A stretch of 64,000 nt of DNA from an uncultured Erythrobacter sp. (GCA_947499505.1 CANMOQ010000002.1:558001-622000), one strand, 5' to 3'. Positions 14,788 to 24,158 are shown, counted from the first letter of the stretch. Program-made: numbers and translations. Notes: generated by a model from the letters alone, not told the origin.

Positions 14788-17700
14788 TTATTCACCGAGC
14801 ACCTCCGCACAGCGTCCGCACAGTGCGCCTTCCTCAGGCACGTCAGGCAGCAAGCGCCAGCAGCGCCCGCATTTCGCATGAGATGTTTTGACGACGGTCA
14901 CCTCGTCCCCTTGGCCGCGACTGACTGTCGCAGTGATGAACAATTCGGCGAGCTGTTCGTCGCTCACGCCTTCTGGCACGGCGCTGGCGGGCACAGTGAC
15001 CTCGGCCTCCAGGCTGGAGCGGATGGTCTTTTCGCGCCGCAAGGGCTCGATTGCTTCGGTCACGCGCTCGCGCAAAGCCCGCAGGGCTTCCCACTTGCCG
15101 GTGTCGGCAGGCACGGTCGGAATGCTTGGCCATTCGAGCAAATGCACGCTGCCGCCTTGTTCGCCGTCCTCGGGATAGCGGCTTTGCCACACTTCTTCGG
15201 CAGTGTAGACCAGCACCGGCGCGACGTAGCGGACGAGCGCGTGGAACAGCAGGTCGAGCACAGTGCGATAGGCGGTCCGGCTAACCGAATTCTCACCATC
15301 GCAATAGAGCGTGTCTTTGCGAATATCGAAGAAGAAGGCCGAGAGGTCTTCGTTGCAGAAATCGACCAGCAGACGGGTGTAGCTGTTAAAGTCGTATTCC
15401 TCGGCGGCCTTGCGAAGCTTGGCGTCGAGATCACCCAGCAGCGAGAGAACATAGATCTCCAGCTCAGGAATTTCTCCGCCGTCCGACATGTCGCCGACAA
15501 AGCCATCGAGCGCGCCGAGCATATAGCGGAATGTGTTGCGCAGGCGGCGGTATTGATCGCCCACGCCTTTCAGGATTTCATCGCCGATCCGGTGGTCTTC
15601 GGTGAAGTCCACGCTGAGCGCCCATAGCCGGATGATATCCGCACCATATTGCTCCATGACCTTCAGCGGATCGATGGTGTTGCCGAGCGATTTCGACATT
15701 TTCTTACCCGCGCTGTCCATGGTGAAGCCATGGGTCAGCACTTCGTCATAGGGCGCGCGGCCGCGCGTCGCGCAGCTTTCCAGCAGGGATGATTGGAACC
15801 ACCCGCGATGCTGGTCGCTGCCTTCGAGATAGAGGTTCGCGGGCCAGGTCAGGTCCGGCCAACGGTCCGATTCCAGAACGAATGCGTGGGTACAGCCGCT
15901 GTCGAACCACACGTCTAGGATATCGGTGACCATTTCATAGTCATCCGGATTGTGTTCGGGTCCGAGGAATTCGGCTTTGCGGGCCTCTTCCCAGGCATCG
16001 ACGCCCTCTGCGGTGACGGCGGCGACAATGCGAGCGTTTACTTCCGGGTCTTGCAGATAGGTGCCATCGGGGCGCACGAAGAGTGTGATCGGCACGCCCC
16101 AGGCACGCTGGCGGCTGAGCACCCAGTCGGGCCGCCCCTCGACCATGGAGCCGATGCGGTTCTGGCCCTTGGGCGGGACGAAGTTCACCCGCTCAATTTC
16201 TGACATGGCGCGGGCGCGCAGAGTGTCGCCTTCGCCCTTGGGCAGTGCGCTGCCCACGGCCGCGTCCAAGTCTTCCAAAGGCGCGGAATGCAGCGAGGAC
16301 AATGGCTCCAGCGGCTTGTCCATCGGCACAAACCATTGCGGCGTGCAGCGATAGATCACCTTGGCTTTGGAGCGCCAGGAATGCGGATAGGAATGCGCGT
16401 AATCGGCAGAGGCGCTGAGCAAAGCACCCGCTTCGCGCAGGTCGTTGCAGATCGGGCCATCGGGCGCGTTAAACAGCTTGTTGATGACGGCGCGGCGGCG
16501 CGCCTTGCCGTCCGCATCCATGTCATCCGCGCCAAGCCATGGCCAGTCATCACGGTACCGGCCATCATCCATCACCGCGAAGACCGGATTGATGCCGTTC
16601 GCTTTGCACAGCTCAAAGTCGTCCTCACCGTGATCGGGCGACATGTGGACGAGACCTGTGCCGCTGTCGGTGGTGACGAAATCGCCTTCGAGGAAGGGGC
16701 GCGGCTTGGTGTAGAATTCGCTGTCCGGGAACTTGTCCGCCATTGGGTGCTTGGCGATGGTTCCGGCTAGGTCGGAGCCTTTGAAGCGATTGCACTCATA
16801 GATGTCGTCGACAGTGAGGTTACTTAAGCCAAGATCATCACCGACACGATCAAATGCACTTTGCAGCCGCTTGCGGAAAGGTTCGACCAATGGCTCGGCA
16901 ATAAGCAACGAGCAATTGCGCCCCATTACATCACGGAATCGATCAACAAAAATGCGCCGAGGGTCTCCTTCTGGAAACGGCTCGTCATCCGGCCAATCAT
17001 CGTCCCAGTCTAATCCAACGTGAACTGCAACATACTCAACATCCGCCCCATAGGCGATCGCCTGGTTCACCGGGATCGTCCAAGGGGTCGTTGTCCAGAT
17101 CACTGCGTGCGCGCCGACCAGTTCGGGCACATTCGGGCATTCCGTGATCTCAAACGCCACATCGATCTGCGGGCTGTCGGTCAGGTCTTCATATTCGACC
17201 TCGGCCTCGGCCAGAGCAGTCTTTTCGACCGGGCTCCACATGATCGGTTTTGACCCGCGATAGAGGTTGCCCGCCTCCACAAACTTCATCAGCTCGGCAA
17301 CAATCGTGCCCTCTGCCTGAGGGTCCATGGTGAGGTACGGATTGTCCCAATCGCCCATGATACCAAGGCGTTTCAGCTGCTCACGCTGAGCATCGACCCA
17401 TTTCTGCGCATAGGCGCGGCATTCGGCGCGGAATTCCTTCGGCGGAACCTCGTCCTTGTTCTTCTTTTTCTTGCGGTAAAGCTCCTCAACCTTCCACTCG
17501 ATCGGAAGGCCGTGGCAATCCCAGCCCGGCACATAGGGAGCATCCTTGCCCATCAAGTTTTGCGTGCGGCACACCATGTCTTTGAGGATATGGTTCAGCG
17601 CATGGCCGATATGCATGTCGCCATTGGCATAGGGCGGGCCGTCATGCAGGATGAACTTCTCGCGCCCGGCACGGGTGTCGCGCATGGTGCGGTACAGATT

Positions 17701-17823
17701 CGCATCCTGCCACCGCGCGAGAATGCCCGGCTCCTTCTGCGGCAGGCCGGCTTTCATCGGAAACGCGGTCTTCGGCAGGAAGACGGTGTCCTTGTAATCT
17801 CGCTTTTGGGTTTCTTCGGTCAT
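14788..17823 (-). CDS. ileS: Isoleucyl-tRNA synthetase
   Basis: 1,011 residues. The class-I HIGH motif is 'GDMHIGHAL' (His71-His74) and KMSKS is in 'KKMSKSLGNTID' near residue 705. The CP1 editing domain has 'IWTTTPWTIPVN' and the catalytic-site Asp region 'MSPDHGEDDF'. The C-terminal zinc ribbon (CGRCW...CGRC) marks the bacterial type with Zn. Compared with E. coli IleRS (938) it has two extra stretches: about residues 270-310 (acidic, DWDDDWPDDEPFPEGDPRR) and about 511-536 (SSLHSAPLEDLDAAVGS...). It charges tRNA-Ile and proofreads valine. Part of the ribF-ileS-lspA order conserved in many proteobacteria. Confidence 0.97.
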   Translation of the reverse strand: MTEETQKRDYKDTVFLPKTAFPMKAGLPQKEPGILARWQDANLYRTMRDTRAGREKFILHDGPPYANGDMHIGHALNHILKDMVCRTQNLMGKDAPYVPGWDCHGLPIEWKVEELYRKKKKNKDEVPPKEFRAECRAYAQKWVDAQREQLKRLGIMGDWDNPYLTMDPQAEGTIVAELMKFVEAGNLYRGSKPIMWSPVEKTALAEAEVEYEDLTDSPQIDVAFEITECPNVPELVGAHAVIWTTTPWTIPVNQAIAYGADVEYVAVHVGLDWDDDWPDDEPFPEGDPRRIFVDRFRDVMGRNCSLLIAEPLVEPFRKRLQSAFDRVGDDLGLSNLTVDDIYECNRFKGSDLAGTIAKHPMADKFPDSEFYTKPRPFLEGDFVTTDSGTGLVHMSPDHGEDDFELCKANGINPVFAVMDDGRYRDDWPWLGADDMDADGKARRRAVINKLFNAPDGPICNDLREAGALLSASADYAHSYPHSWRSKAKVIYRCTPQWFVPMDKPLEPLSSLHSAPLEDLDAAVGSALPKGEGDTLRARAMSEIERVNFVPPKGQNRIGSMVEGRPDWVLSRQRAWGVPITLFVRPDGTYLQDPEVNARIVAAVTAEGVDAWEEARKAEFLGPEHNPDDYEMVTDILDVWFDSGCTHAFVLESDRWPDLTWPANLYLEGSDQHRGWFQSSLLESCATRGRAPYDEVLTHGFTMDSAGKKMSKSLGNTIDPLKVMEQYGADIIRLWALSVDFTEDHRIGDEILKGVGDQYRRLRNTFRYMLGALDGFVGDMSDGGEIPELEIYVLSLLGDLDAKLRKAAEEYDFNSYTRLLVDFCNEDLSAFFFDIRKDTLYCDGENSVSRTAYRTVLDLLFHALVRYVAPVLVYTAEEVWQSRYPEDGEQGGSVHLLEWPSIPTVPADTGKWEALRALRERVTEAIEPLRREKTIRSSLEAEVTVPASAVPEGVSDEQLAELFITATVSRGQGDEVTVVKTSHAKCGRCWRLLPDVPEEGALCGRCAEVLGE

Positions 17824-17835
17824 TGTGGGCCTAAT

Positions 17836-18774
17836 CTACGCTTTCGGCGCGCTTAGAAGCCTTCGCGCTTCCTCGCAATCCTTGTCCATCTGCGCGATGA
17901 GATCATCGAGCGAGTCGAACTTCGCCTCGCCGCGCAGGAAGTGGTGAAAGGCGATCTCGATTTCCTGGCCATAAAGGTCGCCGGAGAAATCAAAGAAATG
18001 CGGCTCCAGCAATTCCTTGGGCGGCTCAAACTGAGGGCGGATGCCCATGTTTGCCGCGCCTTTCAGCTCTTCACCAGTGGCCAGCACTTTGCCGGTCACG
18101 GCGTAGACACCGTATTTGGGCCGCAAGTAGCTCTCGACATGGAGATTGGCGGTGGGATAGCCGAGCTCGCGCCCGTTTTTGTCCCCGTGCTCAACAATGC
18201 CGCGGATCGCAAAGGGGCGGGTTAGCAGCTCTGCAGCGAGTTCTGGCTGGCCCTCACGCAGTGCTTCGCGAATGCGGCTGGAGGAGACGATCGCGCCCTC
18301 TCCTTCGACCGGGGAGACCACCCGGCTTTCCAGACCATGTTCGCCGCCAAACCCGCGCAGCAGATCGACATTGCCCTTCGCGCCTTTGCCAAAGGTAAAG
18401 TCCCCGCCGGTCACGACGCCATGCGCGCCGAAGCGCTTGATCAGGATCTCGGTGATGAAATCCTCCGCGCTGGTGCCGGACAGCTCAGCGTCGAAATGAA
18501 ACACCAGCATCGCGGTCGCGCCTGCGCCCAGGTACAGCTCTTGGCGCTGCTCCAGCGTGGTCAGGCGAAACGGAGGGGCATCAGGGCGGAAAAAGCGCAC
18601 CGGATGCGGATCAAATGTGGCGATGATCGAGGGACGACCTTCGGCATGCGCCCAGTCTATCGCCTCACCCGCCACGGCCTGATGCCCGCGGTGGAAGCCA
18701 TCGAAATTGCCCAGCGCGATGATCGCACCGCGCAGCGCCTCTGAAACGGGTTCACGGTGATCGAGCCAGCGCAT
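17836..18774 (-). CDS. ribF: Bifunctional riboflavin kinase / FAD synthetase
   Basis: 312 residues from ATG 18774, whose A overlaps the last base of the folA stop (TAATG); the 37 upstream residues in frame are not family-like. The FMN adenylyltransferase part starts 'ALGNFDGFHRGHQAV' (GNFDGxHxGH nucleotidyl-transfer motif) with 'SSSRIREAL' (the ISSTxIR loop), and the kinase part has 'GYPTANL' (PTAN motif) and 'YGVYAV'. Converts riboflavin to FMN and FAD. Sits 12 bases upstream of ileS in the same direction. Confidence 0.96.
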   Translation of the reverse strand: MRWLDHREPVSEALRGAIIALGNFDGFHRGHQAVAGEAIDWAHAEGRPSIIATFDPHPVRFFRPDAPPFRLTTLEQRQELYLGAGATAMLVFHFDAELSGTSAEDFITEILIKRFGAHGVVTGGDFTFGKGAKGNVDLLRGFGGEHGLESRVVSPVEGEGAIVSSSRIREALREGQPELAAELLTRPFAIRGIVEHGDKNGRELGYPTANLHVESYLRPKYGVYAVTGKVLATGEELKGAANMGIRPQFEPPKELLEPHFFDFSGDLYGQEIEIAFHHFLRGEAKFDSLDDLIAQMDKDCEEARRLLSAPKA

Positions 18775-19298
18775 TATGCGTCCGAGCCTTGCGTATCTGT
18801 GCGTCCTTGCCGGTGGTAGGTGAGGAAGGAGTAGGCGGGGTGTTCGCCCTCGGCTGGATAGTCTTCGCGCGCGGTGACTTCCCATTCATCGCCAATCGGT
18901 CTCATGAATGTGTCGCCAGCATATTCTGCGTGGATTTCGGTCACTTCGATCCGGTCGGCATGCGGGCGAAAGACGTCGTATATCGCTGCGCCGCCAACCA
19001 CCGCGATCTCGCCGGTTTCATTGCCATCGCGGGCCAGCTCCAGCGCTTCGTCGATGGAATGCACCACCTCTGCGCCGCTACTGTCCCAGCGATCGCGCCG
19101 GGTCAGAACGATATGGCGGCGGCCGGGCAGCAGGCCGGGCAGACTTTCAAAGGTCTTGCGCCCCATGATCATCGGGCGGTTCATGGTCAGCGCCTTGAAC
19201 CGCTTTAGGTCCGCGGGCAGGTGCCAGGGCAGCTTGCCATCCTTGCCAATCGTGCCGTTTTCGGCGCGGGCATAAATCAGGAATATCTCTTCGCTCAC
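18774..19298 (-). CDS. folA: Dihydrofolate reductase
   Basis: 174 residues. Hallmarks: 'IYARAENGTIGKDGKLPWHLPADLKRFKALTM' (Trp and Asp of the folate pocket), 'MGRKTFESL' (NADPH phosphate binding), 'AVVGGAAIYDVF' (GG nicotinamide loop). It makes tetrahydrofolate for purine, thymidylate and methionine synthesis. Overlaps purK by 4 bases (ATGA) and ribF by one, so translational coupling is likely within purE-purK-folA-ribF. Confidence 0.95.
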   Translation of the reverse strand: MSEEIFLIYARAENGTIGKDGKLPWHLPADLKRFKALTMNRPMIMGRKTFESLPGLLPGRRHIVLTRRDRWDSSGAEVVHSIDEALELARDGNETGEIAVVGGAAIYDVFRPHADRIEVTEIHAEYAGDTFMRPIGDEWEVTAREDYPAEGEHPAYSFLTYHRQGRTDTQGSDA

Positions 19299-20380
19299 GC
19301 GCTGGCCGGTCCTGCTTCATGGCTTACCCGAGTGACATGGCCCATCTTGCGGCCCTCGCGGGCCTCAGCCTTGCCATAGAGGTGCAGATGCGGCTCGCCG
19401 TCCTCGGCCAGCAGCCTGTGCGCCTCCAGCGCGTCTTTGCCTATAATGTTGCGCATTTCGATGCTGGCAAAGCGGGTTTCGGTGCCGCCCAGCGGCAGGC
19501 CGCAGATCGCGCGAATGTGATTCTCAAACTGGCTGGTGGCCGCGCCCTCGATGCTCCAATGCCCGGAATTGTGCACCCGCGGGGCCATCTCATTGAAGAC
19601 CGGGCCAGCCTTTGTCGCGAAAAATTCGAGCGTTAGGACGCCGACGTAATTCAGCGCATCGGCGACCTGCCCGGCGATGCCGCGCGCGGCCTCAACCTGC
19701 GCCTCGACCAGCGGGCCTGCGGGCAAGACAGAGCTGCTGAGCATACCGCTGTCATGGGTGTTGGCGGTGGAATCCCAGAAGCGGATCTCGCCATCATATC
19801 CGCGCACGAGGATCACGGAAAATTCGGTTTCGAAATCGACCATGCCTTCATAGACGCAGGCGACGCCGGGGAAGCGGATGCCATCGGCGTCATGCGCGGA
19901 GGCGACGCGCCATTGGCCCTTACCATCATAGCCGTCGCGTGCGGTTTTAAGGATGCCGGGCGCGCCGACCATTTCCAGCGCTCTGGCAAAATCGGCGTCA
20001 TCTTCCACGCGCTTATAGGGCGCGGGCTGTGCGCCGAACCCTTCGACGAAGCTCTTTTCATTGAGGCGGTCTTGCGCCACCTCCAGTGCCTTCGGCCCCG
20101 GCGCCAGAATTGTTTCTGGCAGAGCGTGCACCGTGGAGAGCGGGACGTTCTCAAATTCCCACGTCACCACATCGCATTTGGCCGCAAAGGCGGCGAGTGC
20201 GGCGGTGTCGCTCCAATCATTCTCGAAGAAATCAGTGCAGACGTCGCGCGCGATATTGTCGCCCTTGGGCGCATAGCCAATGCAGCGATAGCCAAGTTGC
20301 AGCGCGGCAACCGCCAACATTCGGCCCAGCTGACCGCCGCCCAAAATGCCAATTGTCGAGCCGGGAGGAAGCGTTCTCAT
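19295..20380 (-). CDS. purK: N5-carboxyaminoimidazole ribonucleotide synthase
   Basis: 361 residues, ATP-grasp family. N-terminal 'IGILGGGQLGRMLA' (substrate-binding Rossmann loop), 'VVTWEFENVP', 'TARDGYDGKGQWRV', 'EFSVILVRG', 'EMAPRVHNSGHWSIEG' are classic PurK motifs. It adds bicarbonate-derived carboxyl to AIR with ATP, the step before PurE in de novo purine synthesis. Directly downstream of purE (9 bases). Confidence 0.97.
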   Translation of the reverse strand: MRTLPPGSTIGILGGGQLGRMLAVAALQLGYRCIGYAPKGDNIARDVCTDFFENDWSDTAALAAFAAKCDVVTWEFENVPLSTVHALPETILAPGPKALEVAQDRLNEKSFVEGFGAQPAPYKRVEDDADFARALEMVGAPGILKTARDGYDGKGQWRVASAHDADGIRFPGVACVYEGMVDFETEFSVILVRGYDGEIRFWDSTANTHDSGMLSSSVLPAGPLVEAQVEAARGIAGQVADALNYVGVLTLEFFATKAGPVFNEMAPRVHNSGHWSIEGAATSQFENHIRAICGLPLGGTETRFASIEMRNIIGKDALEAHRLLAEDGEPHLHLYGKAEAREGRKMGHVTRVSHEAGPASA

Positions 20381-20389
20381 GGCGCCCCT

Positions 20390-20884
20390 TTAGTCCTGCG
20401 GCGTTTCTGTGACGGCGGCGCTGCGCGCGGCGCGCCAATCTTGCAGCCGCTGTGACAGGCCTTCGTCCGACAGCGCCAGAATGCTGGCAGCAAGCAGGCC
20501 GGAATTGGTTGCGCCCGCCTCGCCAATCGCCAAAGTTCCGGTTGGCACACCTGCGGGCATTTGCACGATTGAGAGCAGGCTGTCCCAGCCCGACAGAGCC
20601 TTGGACTGAACCGGTACGCCGAGCACGGGCAGATGCGTCATCGCCGCGATCATGCCGGGCAAATGGGCCGCTCCGCCAGCGCCTGCGATAATTACGTCAA
20701 AGCCCTCGCCCTCGGCGCCTTTGGCAAAGGCGGCCATCCGATCGGGCGTGCGGTGGGCCGAGACGATCCGCGCCTCATGCTCCACTTCCAGTTCTTCGAG
20801 AACGTCAGCCGCGCGCTTCATGGTTGGCCAATCCGATTGGCTGCCCATGACGATGGCGACTTTGCCGGTATTATCCTTGGCCAT
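20390..20884 (-). CDS. purE: N5-carboxyaminoimidazole ribonucleotide mutase
   Basis: 164 residues, class I PurE: '[21 protein letters not shown]' (SxSD phosphate loop), '[14 protein letters not shown]' (AHRT), '[18 protein letters not shown]'. Transfers the carboxylate of N5-CAIR to C4 giving CAIR. Eight bases after gpmA stop; start ATG 20884. Upstream partner of purK. Confidence 0.97.
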   Translation of the reverse strand: MAKDNTGKVAIVMGSQSDWPTMKRAADVLEELEVEHEARIVSAHRTPDRMAAFAKGAEGEGFDVIIAGAGGAAHLPGMIAAMTHLPVLGVPVQSKALSGWDSLLSIVQMPAGVPTGTLAIGEAGATNSGLLAASILALSDEGLSQRLQDWRAARSAAVTETPQD

Positions 20885-20891
20885 ATGCGCC

Positions 20892-21617
20892 TCAGCTGTC
20901 CTTCAAATAGTACCGCTCGCCCGGGACCATGGCATCATCGAAATCATAGATGATTGGCTGGCCGGTGGGAATCTCGAGCCCGGTGATGTCCTCATCTGAA
21001 ATGTTCGACAGATGCTTCACCAGCGCGCGCAGCGAATTGCCATGGGCGGAAATGATTACCGTCTCGCCGCTGGCCAGCACTGGCAGGATCGCGCTTTCCC
21101 AATAGGGCAGCACGCGCTCAATCGTCAGTTTCAGGCTCTCGGTCTGAGGCACATTAATCCCGTCATAACGCGGGTCTGCGCCGGGATCATATTCGCTGCC
21201 CGGTTCAATCGGCGGGGGCGGCGTGTCAAAGCTGCGGCGCCAGATATGCACCTGCTCATCGCCGTGCTTATCGCGCGTTTCTTGTTTGTTGAGACCGGTC
21301 AGCCCGCCATAATGGCGCTCGTTTAAATGCCAGTCTTTGGTGACCGGCAGCCACAACAGACCCGCTTCTTCAAGTGCGAGGTTGAGCGTTTTGATCGCGC
21401 GAGTTTGCAGCGAGGTGAAGCAGGTGGTTGGCACCACGCCTTTCTTGCGCATCAGCGCACCTGCGGCCTTGGCCTCGGCAACGCCTTGCTCTGTAAGGTC
21501 AACGTCCCACCATCCGGTGAAACGGTTCTCCAGGTTCCACTGGCTCTGGCCGTGGCGCACGAGAATAAGCTTAGGGATGGTGTTTCTCCGGATTTCCGCT
21601 TTGCTGTTCAGAGCCAC
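20892..21617 (-). CDS. gpmA: 2,3-bisphosphoglycerate-dependent phosphoglycerate mutase
   Basis: Core '[22 protein letters not shown]' (catalytic His, RHG), '[14 protein letters not shown]' and '[14 protein letters not shown]' establish dPGM, which interconverts 3- and 2-phosphoglycerate in glycolysis. The start is a problem. Family N-termini read M-P-x-LIL, which here is I-P-K-LIL, with ATC at 21578 in place of ATG. CGGAG lies 7 bases before that ATC. The coordinates given use the nearest upstream canonical codon, GTG 21617, which lies inside the palindrome 21609-21693 and has its own GGAGG 6 bases upstream, though buried in the hairpin. The ATC-started form would be 228 residues, close to the usual length. 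Confidence 0.92.
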   Translation of the reverse strand: MALNSKAEIRRNTIPKLILVRHGQSQWNLENRFTGWWDVDLTEQGVAEAKAAGALMRKKGVVPTTCFTSLQTRAIKTLNLALEEAGLLWLPVTKDWHLNERHYGGLTGLNKQETRDKHGDEQVHIWRRSFDTPPPPIEPGSEYDPGADPRYDGINVPQTESLKLTIERVLPYWESAILPVLASGETVIISAHGNSLRALVKHLSNISDEDITGLEIPTGQPIIYDFDDAMVPGERYYLKDS

Positions 21618-21693
21618 CCGCTCCCTCCGCCCTTCCACCCGGACACTTTCGGATACGATCCGGGTGGAAGGGCGGAGGGAGCGGGTGGCTCTG
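21609..21693. repeat. Dispersed palindrome, family 1, copy B
   Basis: Perfect 35-bp inverted repeat: left arm 21609-21643, right arm 21659-21693, 15-base loop. Same consensus as copy A (11064-11153), with paired substitutions. On the minus strand it lies across the 5' end of gpmA and contains that gene's only nearby GTG start and a GGAGG. Confidence 0.93.
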
Positions 21694-21720
21694 GTTGCCT
21701 ACAAATTTAATGCAAACCCA

Positions 21721-21879
21721 CTAGCCCCCAGCGTCGTCCTTGGAAACCCTGCTTTCGCCCGATTCGCTCGCGGGGTTGGCAAGATCGCGACCTTGCGCTT
21801 TGCGGCGGCGCAGATTCTCTCGCAATTTCGCGGCCAAACGCTCCTCGCGCGACAGATTATTGCTTTTGGTGTTACTCAT
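21721..21879 (-). CDS. Small conserved sphingomonad protein
   Basis: 52 residues from ATG 21879 (MSNTKSNNLSREERL). 'LSREERLAAKLRENLRRRKAQ' is a highly charged amphipathic helix seen in short conserved hypothetical proteins of sphingomonads. No known domain, no membrane segment or signal. An ATG 12 codons upstream (21915) is in frame, but the added residues look unlike the family. Upstream neighbour of gpmA on the same strand with the palindrome in between. Confidence 0.65.
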   Translation of the reverse strand: MSNTKSNNLSREERLAAKLRENLRRRKAQGRDLANPASESGESRVSKDDAGG

Positions 21880-21969
21880 GCGAAACGCCTTGCCGATATC
21901 GGGCCTCAGGTTCAAGCGCCGCTTGACATTGGCGCCACACCCAACGATAGGCGCGCGTCTTGAACAGGC

Positions 21970-22044
21970 GCCGCGGTAGCTCAGTGGTAGAGCGCGTCAT
22001 TGGTAATGACGAGGCCGAGAGTTCAATTCTCTCTCGTGGCACCA
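21970..22044 (+). tRNA. tRNA-Thr (anticodon GGT)
   Basis: 75 bases including an encoded CCA (22042-22044). Acceptor GCCGCGG (21970-21976) pairs with the 7 bases before discriminator A22041; D-arm 'GCTCAGTGGTAGAGC'; anticodon stem CGTCA/TGACG with loop TTGGTAA, anticodon GGT at 22002-22004; T-arm 'GAGAGTTCAATTCTCTC'. Reads ACC/ACU codons. Confidence 0.97.
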
Positions 22045-22092
22045 TTCTTCTCTGTTTTATGGAAATTGGCAGCACCTGCGCTTGACGCGGGC

Positions 22093-22845
22093 CTACAAAC
22101 TCTGCCCGTCATCCAGGACGAAATCCGCGCCCGTGATAAACTGCGCCGCGTCTGAGCAGAGCATCAATATTACTGGGTCCAAGCCCTCTTCGCCCATCAG
22201 ACGCTGCTTTGGAAAGCGTTTCACCTGACGTTTGCCCGCATCGGTTTCGAACCAGTCGTTGTTGATGTCTGTGCGGATATAGCCGGGCGAGATTGTGTTT
22301 ACGCAGATTCCGGTGCGCGCCCATTCCTTTGCCATGCTACGTGCGGCTTGCACGACGCCCGCTTTGCTAGCTGAGTAAGCGACGAGCCCCGGAGAGGCTT
22401 CAAATGCGGTGATCGAACCGATCATCACGATCCGGCCATTGGGCACGCCCGCCTCAATCATGCGCTTTGCCCCTTCGCGGGCGGTCAGGATTGCGCCTTT
22501 TAGATTGATGCTCAGCGTTCGCTCTATCTCTTCTTCGCTGGTCTCGGTCGCCATGCCCTGACCATCAATACCGGCATTGGCGATCACAGTATCAACAGTA
22601 CCAAACGCTGCTTCCGCCGCGTCGAACCCTGCGACAATGTCCGCCTCTCGGCCGACATCCATCGTTATCGCTGATGCCTGTGCGCCGATTTCTTTGGCCA
22701 AAGCTTCCAGCCTGTCCTTGCGCCGGGCACCCAGCGCCACATTCGCCCCGCTCGCGGCCAAGATGCTGCCAAAGCGCGTGCCTAGACCCGACGACGCGCC
22801 AGTGATCAGCGCATTGCGCCCGCTCAAATCAACAGAAATGCTCAT
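22093..22845 (-). CDS. SDR family oxidoreductase
   Basis: 250 residues, classical short-chain dehydrogenase/reductase. NAD(P) motif TGASSGLG at ~16-23, 'NAGI' about 90, catalytic Ser in 'IVMIGSIT' and the Y-x-x-x-K pair in 'VAYSASKAGVVQAA'. The Gly-rich 'GEEGLDPVILMLCSDAAQFITGADFVLDDGQSL' C-terminus resembles FabG-like reductases. Substrate not predictable. Divergent from the acyl-CoA dehydrogenase gene, a pairing that hints at fatty-acid or ketone metabolism (inference). Confidence 0.92.
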   Translation of the reverse strand: MSISVDLSGRNALITGASSGLGTRFGSILAASGANVALGARRKDRLEALAKEIGAQASAITMDVGREADIVAGFDAAEAAFGTVDTVIANAGIDGQGMATETSEEEIERTLSINLKGAILTAREGAKRMIEAGVPNGRIVMIGSITAFEASPGLVAYSASKAGVVQAARSMAKEWARTGICVNTISPGYIRTDINNDWFETDAGKRQVKRFPKQRLMGEEGLDPVILMLCSDAAQFITGADFVLDDGQSL

Positions 22846-22988
22846 ACAGCGGACTATGGCGATGGAGGTGGATGGTCGTCTACAGATTTCTTTAGCGTGA
22901 CCGCCTGTTTGCGAGGCTGCCCTTGCGCAAGACCCGCTCTCATGCGCTAGGAAGCCGCAAACGCGAACACCGCCTTTTGAGGACAGCC

Positions 22989-24158
22989 ATGGACTTTAAT
23001 CTGACCGAACAGCAGCGCGAGCTGCAGGAAACTGCGCGCAAATTTGCCCGCGCTGAATTGCCAGAGCTGGCCCGCGATATGGAGGCCAATGATTATCCCG
23101 TACCGCCGGAAATGCTGCGGACATTTGGCGAGATGGGGTTCCTGGGCGTCAATCTGCCGGAGGAATATGGCGGGCTGGGCCTTGGCCATATTGAGGCACT
23201 GATCGTGCTGGAGGAGTTCGCGCAGGTTTCCAACGCGGTCGCCTTTCCAGTGTTTGAGGCGCTGACCGGGCCGGTGCGTACGATTGACCGGTTTGGCTCG
23301 CCAGAGATGAAGGCGCGCATCCTGCCAGAGGTGATCAAGGGCGAGAAGATTGTCGCGGTTTCAATGTCAGAGCCGGACGCAGGCACGGCTCTCACGGACC
23401 TCACCACTAAGGCCGTTCCGGACGGCAATGGCTACATCGTCAATGGCTACAAACGCTGGACCAGCGGCGGCGGGCATTCAGATTATTACGTCACCTATTG
23501 CCGCTTCACCGATGATCCGGGCGCAAAAGGGATCGGCGCCATTCTGCTCGAAAAAGACATGCCGGGCCTGCAATTTGGCAAGCGCGAGGAGCTGATGGGT
23601 TTTCGTGGCATCCCAACCGCTGACTATGCGATTGAAGATGTGAAAGTACCTGGCGAGAACGTGATTATCGGCGCGGGCGGGTTCGGCAAATTGATGAGCG
23701 CGTTCGGGCTGGAGCGCTGTGGCAATGCGACCCAGAGCCTGGGCGTTGCGGCGGCGGCGCTGGAACAAGCGCTCGCCTACACGCAGGAGCGCGAGGCGTT
23801 CGGCAAACCAATCGTCGATTTTCAAGCCGTACAGATGAAGCTGGCCGAAATGGCGATGAAGGTCGATGCGGCGCGTCTGCTGATCCACCGTGCGGCGGTG
23901 AACGCTTCTAGCAATCCCGATGGCCTGCCCAGCGTGTATGAAAGCAGTCTCGCCAAATGCTACGCCAACGAAATAGTCCGCGATGTCGCTGCGCTCGGCA
24001 TGCAGGTTATGGGTGGTTACGGCTATCACAAGGATTACGGAATGGAGCAGCGGCTGCGCGATGCCTATGCTTGGGGGATCGCGGGCGGCGCGATCGATGT
24101 GCAAAAGACCAACATCGCCAGCGCCATGGTCGGCCGCCGATTCAATCAAAGGGCGTAA
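22989..24158 (+). CDS. Acyl-CoA dehydrogenase
   Basis: 389 residues from ATG 22989 (MDFNLTEQQRELQ); an upstream in-frame TTG adds 22 non-family residues. Motifs: 'FGEMGFLGVNLPEEYGG', FAD/substrate site 'VAVSMSEPDAGTALTDL', 'NGYKRWTSGGGHSDYYV', 'EAFGKPIVDFQAVQMKLAEM', 'MQVMGGYGYHKDYGMEQRLRDA'. Acyl-CoA oxidation at C2-C3 with electrons handed to EtfAB (encoded at 4-5.8 kb). Chain-length preference is not evident; the short-chain branch is possible. Confidence 0.95.
   Translation: MDFNLTEQQRELQETARKFARAELPELARDMEANDYPVPPEMLRTFGEMGFLGVNLPEEYGGLGLGHIEALIVLEEFAQVSNAVAFPVFEALTGPVRTIDRFGSPEMKARILPEVIKGEKIVAVSMSEPDAGTALTDLTTKAVPDGNGYIVNGYKRWTSGGGHSDYYVTYCRFTDDPGAKGIGAILLEKDMPGLQFGKREELMGFRGIPTADYAIEDVKVPGENVIIGAGGFGKLMSAFGLERCGNATQSLGVAAAALEQALAYTQEREAFGKPIVDFQAVQMKLAEMAMKVDAARLLIHRAAVNASSNPDGLPSVYESSLAKCYANEIVRDVAALGMQVMGGYGYHKDYGMEQRLRDAYAWGIAGGAIDVQKTNIASAMVGRRFNQRA

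Noticed and set aside
14673..14879. 68-residue minus-strand frame with HPELVSGP and MLKQVQHD
   Set aside because: Translation of an intergenic repeat; a known type of spurious ORF.
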